The notes under the pieces: generated by a model
Seen by the model: the letters and a program-made list of their open reading frames with translations, nothing else
Databases searched by the model: none
What the model was told of the DNA's origin: nothing
DNA from: Oscillospiraceae bacterium
Lineage (GTDB): Bacteria > Bacillota > Clostridia > Oscillospirales > Acutalibacteraceae
Direction of reading: 5' to 3'
NCBI GenBank assembly: GCA_902786285.1
Contig: CADABX010000022.1
Span: 1-42,234, forward strand
DNA length: 42,234 nt
In this document: positions 1-7,291 of the stretch, one piece after another
How positions within the stretch are numbered: position 1 is the stretch's first letter
How the letters are laid out: each line of letters starts with the position of its first letter
Made by a program: the position numbers and the translations under genes

Positions 1-1
1 G

Positions 2-2665
2 ATGAAGCCCAAGAGCGCGTCGAATCTGAAGGTCCGCTGGTCCTCGTCCGACAAGAGCGTGGCCACCGTGGACGGCAAGGGCAAGATCACCGGCGTCAAG
101 GCCGGCACCGCAACGATCAAGGTCGTGTCCGGCGACAAGAATGTTTCCACCACCTGCAAGGTCACCGTCATTCAGCGTGTGACCAGCATCAAATTCAAAG
201 ACAGCACACCCACCGTCAAGGTCGGCAAAACAAAAAAGCTTGCCGTTACCATGCTGCCCGAGACCGCCAGTGAAACCGCCTTCACCTGGACTTCGTCCAA
301 CAAGAAGATTGCAAAGGTCAGCAAGGCCGGCAAGGTCCGCGGCGTAAAGCCCGGCACCGTGACCATCACCGTGTCCAACGCGGACGGCTCCGCAAAGGCA
401 AAGTGCCGTCTGAGCGTGCTCCAGGGCGTGACGGGCATGCAGTTTGACAAAGCGGCGCTGACCGTTTCCACGGGTAAAAAAGCAACCCTCAAAGCCAACA
501 TTGAACCGTCCAACGCCGCCGATAAAAAGGTGATCTGGACCTCCTCCAACAACGACGTTGCAACCGTCGACGAAAAGGGCGTCATCACCGCAAAGGCGGT
601 CGGCTACGCTGTGATTACCGGTAAAACCAACGACGGCGGCTTCACCGACAGCTGCCGCGTCAATGTGGTCTACGGTGTGAAGAAGGTCCGGCTCAACAAG
701 ACGAGCGCCACGCTCGATGTGGACGAAAAACTGACGCTGAAGCCGACCATCTCGCCGGCCAACGCCAGCAACAAGGACGTGAAATGGACGTCGTCCAACA
801 AGCATGTGGCCAAGGTCTCGAAAAAGGGCGTTGTCAAGGCCGTTGCCAAAGGCTCGGCTGTGATCACGGTTTCCACCGTGGACGGCGGCTATACTGCCAC
901 CTGCAAGATCGACGTGGTCAGAAAAGCGACCGGCATCAAGCTGAGCCGCAGCAAGGCGACGGTTGAAAAGGGCGATACCTATCAGCTTTCCGCATCCGTG
1001 CAGCCGACCGACGCCACGATCCGCACCGTAAAATGGAAATCCTCCAACAAAAAGGTTGCCACGGTCAGTGCGAACGGACTTGTTACCGCGGTTGCGGCAG
1101 GCAAGGCAAAGATCACGGTGACGTCGACCGACGGCGGCTTTAAGAAAGCCTGTGTCGTCACGGTTCATGTGACGCCGAGATCCATTACACTCAATAAAAA
1201 CACCGCTTCGATCAATACCGGAAAATCACTCCGGCTCAAAGCGTCGGTCGCGCCGGCGGACGCCTATGACGCCGTTGTCTGGACATCGTCCAACAAGGCG
1301 GTTGCCGCTGTAAGCACAAGCGGCGTTGTCACCGCACGCAAGGGCGGCAAAACCGTAATCACCGCAACAACAGACAACGGTCTGACTGCAAGATGTACCG
1401 TGACCGTCAACCAGCTGGTGGAAACGGTCAGACTGAACAAAACAGCTTTGACGCTGTCGCCCAACGAGCGCGCCACGCTCAAAGCCACCGTCAGCCCGAC
1501 CAACGCCGTTTATCAGACGCTGGAATGGACGAGCGACAACACCAAAGCGGCCAAGGTCACACAAAAAGGCGTTGTCACCGCTGTTGCGCCGGGCTCGGCA
1601 ACCATCACAGCCAAGAACCTTGTCGGCGATGTGAGCGCTGTTTGCAAGGTGACCGTCCGCAAGGCCGTTACAAGCGTAACGCTGAACGAAAAAGCGCTCT
1701 CGCTCGTGTATCCGAAGACTGCGGCGCTGACCGCAACGGTTGCGCCGGACGACGCCAGCAACCGCAGCGTTACCTGGACGTCCTCCGATCCCGCTGTGGC
1801 AACCGTGTCCGACAACGGTCTGGTAACGCCGGTCGGCTCGGGCGAAACGACCATTACCGTGAAAACGGTTGACGGCGGGCTGAAAGCGGCCTGCACCGTC
1901 AGTGTGAATGTTCCCGTTACGGATATCAGTGCACCGGCGGAAAAGACGTTCTATGTCGGCCAGAAGACGTCGCTCGGCATCACAACCGTGCCGGCCGGCG
2001 CCACCAACCGCGCCATCTCCTATACCATCGCCGATCCGTCGATCGCCACGATCAGCAGCAGCGGCGAGATCGAGCCGCTGAAAAACGGCATGACCTCCGT
2101 TACAGCCAAGACGGCGGAGGGTGGCTTCTCCAAAACGATGCGCATCATCGTGGAGACCAAAGTGACCGGTATCACGCTCGACAAAAAAGAGCTGAAGCTC
2201 GGTGTTGGTGATACCCAGCGGCTGATCGCTTCTGTTGCGCCGACAACGGCAACCAACAAAAAGGTCTTATGGACGAGCAGCAACGAAGCGGTTGCAACGG
2301 TCAACGAGACCGGCGTCGTCACCGCAAAATCGCTCGGCGCGGCGATCATCACCGCCACCACCGAAGACGGCAAAAAGGCTGCGACCTGTGCCGTTACCGT
2401 GCTGGTGCCGCTGCAGTCCATTTCGCTCAGCAGCAGCACGCTGCGTCTGACAAAGGGCGAAACGGCAACACTGACCGCAACGGTCGAGCCGGAAAACGCG
2501 ACCTATCCGACCATCGTCTGGACCAGCGACAACTCCAAGATCGCGTCGGTCAGCTCCAATGGTCAGATTACCGCGAACGACCGCGGCAACTGTGTGATCA
2601 CCGCCGCCAGTGAGGACGGCACGATCGTTGCCACCTGCGTCGTCGCTGTCAGCGAAGTCGTATAA
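2..2665 (+). CDS. Bacterial Ig-like (BIG2) repeat surface protein, 5'-truncated by the window
   Basis: The reading frame is open at the left edge, so the true start and any signal peptide lie outside the window. The visible 887 residues are about eleven tandem BIG2-type Ig-like domains of roughly 80 residues. Each carries the pattern W-T-S-S-N..VATV..G.VTA...G.A.IT followed by a C.VTV strand; the ninth copy is degenerate (SYTIADPS in place of WTSSN). BIG2 domains are extracellular stalk or adhesion modules in bacterial surface proteins. No LPxTG, SLH or transmembrane anchor is present at the C-terminus, which ends just after the last Ig strand, so any anchoring element must be upstream. A strong terminator follows within 12 bases. 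The family is clear; ligand and biological role are unknown. Confidence 0.9.
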   Translation: MKPKSASNLKVRWSSSDKSVATVDGKGKITGVKAGTATIKVVSGDKNVSTTCKVTVIQRVTSIKFKDSTPTVKVGKTKKLAVTMLPETASETAFTWTSSNKKIAKVSKAGKVRGVKPGTVTITVSNADGSAKAKCRLSVLQGVTGMQFDKAALTVSTGKKATLKANIEPSNAADKKVIWTSSNNDVATVDEKGVITAKAVGYAVITGKTNDGGFTDSCRVNVVYGVKKVRLNKTSATLDVDEKLTLKPTISPANASNKDVKWTSSNKHVAKVSKKGVVKAVAKGSAVITVSTVDGGYTATCKIDVVRKATGIKLSRSKATVEKGDTYQLSASVQPTDATIRTVKWKSSNKKVATVSANGLVTAVAAGKAKITVTSTDGGFKKACVVTVHVTPRSITLNKNTASINTGKSLRLKASVAPADAYDAVVWTSSNKAVAAVSTSGVVTARKGGKTVITATTDNGLTARCTVTVNQLVETVRLNKTALTLSPNERATLKATVSPTNAVYQTLEWTSDNTKAAKVTQKGVVTAVAPGSATITAKNLVGDVSAVCKVTVRKAVTSVTLNEKALSLVYPKTAALTATVAPDDASNRSVTWTSSDPAVATVSDNGLVTPVGSGETTITVKTVDGGLKAACTVSVNVPVTDISAPAEKTFYVGQKTSLGITTVPAGATNRAISYTIADPSIATISSSGEIEPLKNGMTSVTAKTAEGGFSKTMRIIVETKVTGITLDKKELKLGVGDTQRLIASVAPTTATNKKVLWTSSNEAVATVNETGVVTAKSLGAAIITATTEDGKKAATCAVTVLVPLQSISLSSSTLRLTKGETATLTATVEPENATYPTIVWTSDNSKIASVSSNGQITANDRGNCVITAASEDGTIVATCVVAVSEVV

Positions 2666-2676
2666 GCACAAAAGAG

Positions 2677-2704
2677 GCTTCCGCTTTTTGCGGAAGCTTT
2701 TTTT
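2677..2704 (+). terminator. Rho-independent terminator after the Ig-like gene
   Basis: GCTTCCGC, loop TTTTT, GCGGAAGC, then a run of seven T. It lies 12 bases after the stop codon of the Ig-repeat gene. Confidence 0.93.
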
Positions 2705-2850
2705 GTGCAGCGTTAGGGGCCAAGGGCTAAGGTAAACTGTACCCGTAAAAGCGGACACAGTTCAGCGCGTCCCTTCATCCCGCAACCCCTCAGTCTCTAT
2801 CCCAAAATCCGGACTTTTCAAAAAGCCGCCCATGAATTTTGCAAAAAGCA

Positions 2851-2879
2851 TTGATTTTTCCTTTCATTTGTTATATAAT
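2851..2879 (+). promoter_or_regulatory. recA promoter
   Basis: The -35 TTGATT (2851-2856) is separated by 17 bp from a perfect -10 TATAAT (2874-2879). Transcription would start near 2886, about 33 bases before the recA ATG. Confidence 0.85.
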
Positions 2880-2887
2880 AGGCGCGA

Positions 2888-2901
2888 CGAACATTTGTAC
2901 G
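2888..2901 (+). promoter_or_regulatory. LexA (SOS) box candidate in front of recA
   Basis: CGAACATTTGTACG matches the Gram-positive LexA consensus CGAACRNRYGTTYG at 12 of 14 positions. It sits immediately at or after the predicted transcription start, a typical place for LexA repression of recA. The match was made by eye. Confidence 0.75.
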
Positions 2902-2918
2902 AACATGGAGGAGACGAT

Positions 2919-4034
2919 ATGGCAGACAAAAAATCAGCGCTGGAAACCGCATTGGCGCAAATCGAAAAGCAGTATGGCAAGGGCGCGATCATGCGTCTGG
3001 GACAAACGAGCGAGCTCAATGTGGAAGCGATCCACACCGGCTCGGTCTCGCTCGACATTGCCACCGGCGTCGGCGGACTGCCGAAGGGCAGAATTGTTGA
3101 GATCTACGGACCGGAATCCTCCGGTAAAACCACGGTTGCGCTCCACTGCATCGCCGAAGCCCAAAAGGCCGGCGGAGAAGCCGCGTTTATCGACGCGGAG
3201 CACGCGCTCGACCCGGTCTATGCCAAGGCGCTCGGCGTCGATATCGATTCGCTGCTTGTTTCCCAGCCGGACACCGGCGAAGACGCGCTGTCCATCGCCG
3301 AAGCCCTCGCTCGCTCCGGCGCGCTCGATATTATTGTTGTTGACTCCGTGGCGGCGCTTGTGCCGCGTGCCGAAATCGAGGGAGAGATGGGCGACAGCCA
3401 TGTGGGTCTGCATGCCCGCCTGATGTCGCAGGCGCTGCGCAAGCTGACCAGCGTGATCGCAAAGTCGAACACCCTCGTCATCTTTATCAACCAGCTGCGT
3501 GAAAAGGTCGGCGTAATCTACGGCAACCCCGAAGTCACCACCGGCGGCCGCGCGCTCAAGTTTTATTCCTCCGTGCGCATCGATGTGCGCCGGATCGAAA
3601 CCATCAAGGGTCCCGGCGGCGAATTCATCGGCTCGCGCACCCGGGCGAAGGTTGTCAAAAACAAGGTCTCTCCCCCGTTTAAAGAGGCGGTGTTCGACAT
3701 CATGTACGGCACCGGCATCAGCAAGGTCGGCGAGCTGGTCGACCTCGGCGTGGAATACGGTGTGATCAACAAGAGCGGCGCCTGGTTCTCCTACGGCGAA
3801 ACACGGCTCGGCCAGGGCAGAGAAAACGTCAAGCTGCTGTTTGAACGCGAAAAAGAGCTGGCCGCAGAGGTGGAGGCAAAGATCTTTGCCGCTGTGAAAA
3901 AGCAAAACGGCAAGGATGAAACCGAGGAAGCGCCCGCCGCGCCCGCCGCGCGCGAAGTGCAGATCCCGGTCACCAAGGGCCGCAGCGGCTCCGCCCGCGC
4001 CAGAATCGACATTGCCGTGGACGACGACGAATGA
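2919..4034 (+). CDS. recA: Recombinase RecA
   Basis: RecA forms ATP-dependent filaments on single-stranded DNA, catalyses strand exchange and triggers LexA self-cleavage. The 371-residue product carries the Walker A motif GPESSGKT, the DNA-loop region around [32 protein letters not shown] and the acidic C-terminal tail ending in DDDE. The ATG at 2919 was chosen because GGAGGAG lies just upstream and the protein then begins MADKKSALE as in other RecAs. An in-frame ATG at 2832 lies upstream of the -35 element and cannot be the start for this promoter. recX overlaps its stop by 4 bp, making recA the first gene of a compact operon. Confidence 0.98.
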   Translation: MADKKSALETALAQIEKQYGKGAIMRLGQTSELNVEAIHTGSVSLDIATGVGGLPKGRIVEIYGPESSGKTTVALHCIAEAQKAGGEAAFIDAEHALDPVYAKALGVDIDSLLVSQPDTGEDALSIAEALARSGALDIIVVDSVAALVPRAEIEGEMGDSHVGLHARLMSQALRKLTSVIAKSNTLVIFINQLREKVGVIYGNPEVTTGGRALKFYSSVRIDVRRIETIKGPGGEFIGSRTRAKVVKNKVSPPFKEAVFDIMYGTGISKVGELVDLGVEYGVINKSGAWFSYGETRLGQGRENVKLLFEREKELAAEVEAKIFAAVKKQNGKDETEEAPAAPAAREVQIPVTKGRSGSARARIDIAVDDDE

Positions 4035-4636
4035 GCGTTCTGACCTTGCAGCCCGGAAAAAACAACAAGGTCCATCTGCTGCTCGACGGTGAGTATGCCA
4101 TGACGGCGGACAGCGACTTTGTGGCGTTTTCCGGATTATATGACAATATGATATTAGACGACGAAGCGTTGACCGACCTGCAAGGGAAGGTCAACGCTCG
4201 CCGCGCATTCAACAAGGCGAGCGACCTGCTCGCGCTGCGCGACCACAGCGAAAAGGAGCTGCTGCAAAAGCTCAGGCAAAAGGGCTTTGCCGACGGCGCC
4301 GAGGAAGCGATGGAAAAGCTCAAAAGCTACGGCTACCTGGACGACAGCCGCTTTGCCCTGCGGTTTGCGCAGGAATTGCAGCGGGTCAAGCACTACGGTA
4401 AAAAGCGGATCGAACAGGAGCTTTACCGCAAAGGTGTCAGCCGCGATGTGGTCAGCGACACGCTGGAACAGCTCTCGTTTGACGAAGATGCGCTCACGGC
4501 ACTGATCGAACGCAGATATCTGCGGCAGCTCGATACTGAAAAGGGCGTGCAAAAAACCGTTGCCGCGCTGCAGCGCATGGGCTACAGCTTCGGCGAAATC
4601 CGCGACGCACTGCAGAAGGTGCAGGAGGACGTATGA
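4031..4636 (+). CDS. recX: Regulatory protein RecX
   Basis: RecX binds RecA filaments and restrains their ATPase and recombinase activity. The 201-residue protein has the RecX core of repeated three-helix units: [53 protein letters not shown] and a C-terminal [17 protein letters not shown] repeat. The N-terminal 50 residues (basic, beta-rich) are the usual variable extension. The ATG overlaps the recA stop (ATGA) and the 3' end overlaps rimO by 4 bp, so translation is probably coupled and expression should follow recA under SOS control. Confidence 0.95.
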   Translation: MSVLTLQPGKNNKVHLLLDGEYAMTADSDFVAFSGLYDNMILDDEALTDLQGKVNARRAFNKASDLLALRDHSEKELLQKLRQKGFADGAEEAMEKLKSYGYLDDSRFALRFAQELQRVKHYGKKRIEQELYRKGVSRDVVSDTLEQLSFDEDALTALIERRYLRQLDTEKGVQKTVAALQRMGYSFGEIRDALQKVQEDV

Positions 4637-5958
4637 AACAAAAGATTGCAATGATCGGGCTGGGCTGCCCGAAAAATCAGGTGGACGCGGAGCTTATGCT
4701 TGCGCGTCTGGCGCCGCAGTTCACGATCGTCGGCGAGGTTGCAGACGCCGACCTCGTCATCGTGAACACCTGCGGTTTTATTGAGGACGCAAAAAGAGAA
4801 GCCATCGAAACGATTCTCCAATGCGTCGAACTCAAAAACGCGGGCGTCATCCGCAAAATTCTGGTCACCGGCTGTCTCGCCGAGCGCTATCAGAATCAGA
4901 TCAAAGACGAGATTCCCGAGGTGGACGGCGTGATCGGGCTTGGCAAAAACGGCGACATCGTCGCGGTCTGCCGGTCGCTGCTCGGCGGAGGAAACGTCTG
5001 CGACTTCCCCGATAAATACAATTTGCCGCTCTCGGGCGCACGCGTGCTCACTACGATGCCGCATGTGGCGTATCTCAAAATCGCCGAGGGCTGCTCCAAC
5101 AACTGCACCTACTGCGCCATCCCGTCTATCCGCGGCAAGATGCGTTCCCGCCCGGTCGAAGACCTTGTGGCTGAAGCCGGGGAGCTCGCCGCAAACGGCG
5201 TGAAAGAGCTGGTCATCATCGCGCAGGACGTGACGAAATACGGCCTCGATCTCTACCACAAGCTCGCGCTGCCGGCGCTGCTGCGCGAATTGTGCAAAAT
5301 CGACGGCCTGCGCTGGATCCGGCTGCTCTACTGCTACCCCGACTGCCTGACGGACGAGCTGATCGACACCATTGCGGCGGAGGAAAAGATCTGTAACTAT
5401 ATCGACCTGCCGCTGCAACACGCCGACAAGACCGTGCTGCGCAACATGCACCGCGCCGGCGACGAAGAGAGCCTTTTAGCGCTGGTCAAAAAGCTGCGCG
5501 ACCGCATCCCGGGCGTTGTGATCCGCACCACGCTGATCGCCGGTTTCCCGGGTGAAACCGAAGCCCAGTTTGAAACGCTCGAGCGGTTTGTCAAAGAGGC
5601 GCAGTTCGACCGGCTGGGCTGCTTCGCCTACTCCGCAGAGGAGGGCACCGTGGCCGCCGCGATGGACAACCAGCTCGACGAAGAGACCAAAGCCCGCCGC
5701 GCCGAGCTGATTATGCAGACGCAGTACGACATCTTTTGCGAACGCCAGCAGCGCCACATCGGCAAGGTATATGACGTTTTGGTCGACGGATTTGACGAAG
5801 AGAATCTTTTGTATCTCGGCCGCACCTACATGGACTGCATCGAGATCGACGCGCAGGTGATTTTGTCCACCGAGGACGAGCTTTTGCCCGGACAGTTTGT
5901 CAAAGCGAAGATCACCGGCGTGTGCGACGCCGATCTGGTGGGCGAGGTGCTTTTATGA
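4633..5958 (+). CDS. rimO: Ribosomal protein uS12 methylthiotransferase RimO
   Basis: RimO is a radical-SAM enzyme that adds a methylthio group to a conserved aspartate of ribosomal protein S12. The 441-residue protein shows the three order-conserved parts: an N-terminal MTTase domain with Cys12, Cys47 and Cys81 for the auxiliary 4Fe-4S cluster; the radical SAM motif C154-x3-C158-x2-C161 (GCSNNCTYCAIP); and a C-terminal TRAM domain. The opening KIAMIGLGCPKNQVD and the NTCGFIEDAKREAIETI segment are characteristic of RimO rather than MiaB. It overlaps recX by 4 bp and the HD-domain gene by 4 bp. Its co-transcription with recA and recX would place an rRNA-protein modification enzyme under the SOS promoter. 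Confidence 0.95.
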   Translation: MKQKIAMIGLGCPKNQVDAELMLARLAPQFTIVGEVADADLVIVNTCGFIEDAKREAIETILQCVELKNAGVIRKILVTGCLAERYQNQIKDEIPEVDGVIGLGKNGDIVAVCRSLLGGGNVCDFPDKYNLPLSGARVLTTMPHVAYLKIAEGCSNNCTYCAIPSIRGKMRSRPVEDLVAEAGELAANGVKELVIIAQDVTKYGLDLYHKLALPALLRELCKIDGLRWIRLLYCYPDCLTDELIDTIAAEEKICNYIDLPLQHADKTVLRNMHRAGDEESLLALVKKLRDRIPGVVIRTTLIAGFPGETEAQFETLERFVKEAQFDRLGCFAYSAEEGTVAAAMDNQLDEETKARRAELIMQTQYDIFCERQQRHIGKVYDVLVDGFDEENLLYLGRTYMDCIEIDAQVILSTEDELLPGQFVKAKITGVCDADLVGEVLL

Positions 5959-6494
5959 GTGCCATCCACACGTTTACCGGCAAACAGATTGACCCGTGCC
6001 ATCCGGCGCCGGAGGCGCTGTGTGTGGCGGATATTGCCCACGCGCTGTCGCTGGTCTGCCGTGCGGGCGGACATTTTCCGCAGTTTTATTCGGTCTGTCA
6101 GCACTCCGTCGCCTGCGCCGGGGAAGCAAAGGCGCGCGGCATGAGCCAAAGAGTGCAGCTTCTTTGTTTGCTGCATGACGCGAGCGAAGCGTACCTTGCC
6201 GATATCACGCGTCCCGTGAAGGCGCAGTTGCCGCAATACTTCACCTATGAAGCGCGGCTGCAGACGATGATCTACGAAACCTTTGCCGGCGGTGTGCCAA
6301 GCGACGCCGAGCAATCGCAGGTTTCCGCCGTGGACGACGCGATGCTGCGCGCGGAGTTTCTGCATTTTATGGACGTTGACCTGCTGCCGGAAACGCCGGA
6401 CCTGCTGACTGCGCCCGACTTTTCGCTTTTGCCGTTCAACACGGCGGCGCAGCGGTTTCTCGATTGTTTCGCCGCGCTGACTGCGACGGCGTAA
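5955..6494 (+). CDS. HD-domain phosphohydrolase (YfbR-like)
   Basis: A 179-residue cytoplasmic protein with the metal-binding HD signature: a histidine in FPQFYSVCQHS, the HD pair in LLHDASEAYLADI and a distal aspartate in AVDDAM. The TRPVK segment after HD and the overall length resemble YfbR-type 5'-nucleotidases acting on (deoxy)nucleoside monophosphates, but the substrate cannot be read from sequence. The ATG at 5955 overlaps the rimO stop (ATGA), so it is the fourth gene of the recA operon. A terminator follows 20 bases after its stop. A nucleotidase role would fit nucleotide-pool control during DNA repair, which is inference. Confidence 0.8.
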   Translation: MSAIHTFTGKQIDPCHPAPEALCVADIAHALSLVCRAGGHFPQFYSVCQHSVACAGEAKARGMSQRVQLLCLLHDASEAYLADITRPVKAQLPQYFTYEARLQTMIYETFAGGVPSDAEQSQVSAVDDAMLRAEFLHFMDVDLLPETPDLLTAPDFSLLPFNTAAQRFLDCFAALTATA

Positions 6495-6514
6495 ACGCGC
6501 ATACAATCAAACAG

Positions 6515-6540
6515 CGGCACGGCCCTCCGCGCCGTTTTTT
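6515..6540 (+). terminator. Terminator between the HD gene and mntP
   Basis: CGGCACGG, loop CCCT, CCGCGCCG (one A-C mismatch), then six T. It separates the recA operon from mntP, although only 16 bases remain before the mntP start, so read-through is likely to supply at least part of mntP transcription. Confidence 0.75.
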
Positions 6541-6556
6541 CGTTGAAGGTGATCCG

Positions 6557-7144
6557 ATGTTTTCCCTTTCCTTTATCCTTAACAGTCTGTTGCTCGGCGT
6601 CGGTCTGGCGATGGACGCGTTTTCCGTTTCGCTCGCCAACGGGCTTGCGGCGCCGCGAATGCACCGGCGCACGATGCTCCTGATCGCCGGTACATTTGCC
6701 CTGTTTCAGGCGGCCATGCCGATGACCGGCTGGTTTCTCGTCCACACGGCAGTGCAGTCCTTTCAAAAGCTGCAGCCGCTGATCCCGTGGGCGGCGCTCT
6801 TGCTGCTGTGCTTCATCGGCGGCAAGATGCTGTTTGACGCACGCAAGCAGCAGGACGAAGACGCACCGCCAAAAGAGCTGACCGGCGTGGCTTTGCTCAC
6901 GCAGGGCGTTGCCACGTCGATCGACGCGCTCTCCGTGGGCTTCACCATCGCGCACTACGGCGCGGCGATGGCGGCGGTATGCAGCGGTCTGATCGCGGCG
7001 GTCACGTTCGTCATCTGTCTCGGCGGTGTACTGCTCGGGCGAAAATTCGGCACGCACCTTGCCGGAAAAGCGTCCGTCCTCGGCGGGCTGATTCTGATCG
7101 GCATCGGCGTGGAGATCTTTGTCAAGGGCGTTTTTTTGAATTGA
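6557..7144 (+). CDS. mntP: Putative manganese efflux pump MntP
   Basis: MntP exports Mn2+ across the cytoplasmic membrane. The 195-residue protein has six hydrophobic segments arranged as an internal duplication. Each half carries the family's acidic metal motif: LGVGLAMDAFSVSLANG near the N-terminus and QGVATSIDALSVGF in the second half. The ATG at 6557 follows GAAGGTG; longer in-frame starts would run back through the terminator hairpin. No yybP-ykoY manganese riboswitch, often found before this gene in Bacillota, fits in the roughly 60-base gap, and no separate promoter is evident. Confidence 0.9.
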   Translation: MFSLSFILNSLLLGVGLAMDAFSVSLANGLAAPRMHRRTMLLIAGTFALFQAAMPMTGWFLVHTAVQSFQKLQPLIPWAALLLLCFIGGKMLFDARKQQDEDAPPKELTGVALLTQGVATSIDALSVGFTIAHYGAAMAAVCSGLIAAVTFVICLGGVLLGRKFGTHLAGKASVLGGLILIGIGVEIFVKGVFLN

Positions 7145-7181
7145 AAATGGATCATGGAAAAATGAAAATTCCGACGCAAAA

Positions 7182-7211
7182 ACAGCACCCGTCCGTGTGG
7201 ATGGGTGCTGT
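7182..7211 (-). terminator. Terminator of the first secreted CHAP gene
   Basis: ACAGCACCCGTCC, loop GTGT, GGATGGGTGCTGT: a 13-bp stem with one wobble pair. Read on the minus strand it is followed by TTTTTG. Confidence 0.85.
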
Positions 7212-7223
7212 TGGTTTACTTGC

Positions 7224-7282
7224 CTTCCCCAGCGCATGCAGTGCGCGTTGGGGAAGGGGGACCGCACGCCATCGGCGTGTGG
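7224..7282. repeat. REP-like hairpin pair, copy 1
   Basis: The first hairpin (7224-7256) has outer arms CTTCCCCA/TGGGGAAG and inner arms GCGCA/TGCGC. A nearly identical sequence lies at 23899-23930. A second hairpin (7262-7282) is CCGCACGCC, ATC, GGCGTGTGG. Both lie between the CHAP gene stop and its terminator. Confidence 0.7.
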
Positions 7283-7291
7283 TGGAAGGGG

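Noticed and set aside
2-2665. DNA-level tandem repeats in the Ig-like gene as a mobile or phase-variable element
   Set aside because: The repetition is explained by tandem protein domains with substantial nucleotide divergence; no perfect long unit was seen.
2832-2918. Extended recA N-terminus from an upstream ATG
   Set aside because: The extension spans the -35, -10 and LexA-like box; the ATG at 2919 has the ribosome site and the conserved N-terminus.
6495-6556. Manganese (yybP-ykoY) riboswitch before mntP
   Set aside because: The gap is about 60 bases and is filled by an ordinary terminator hairpin.
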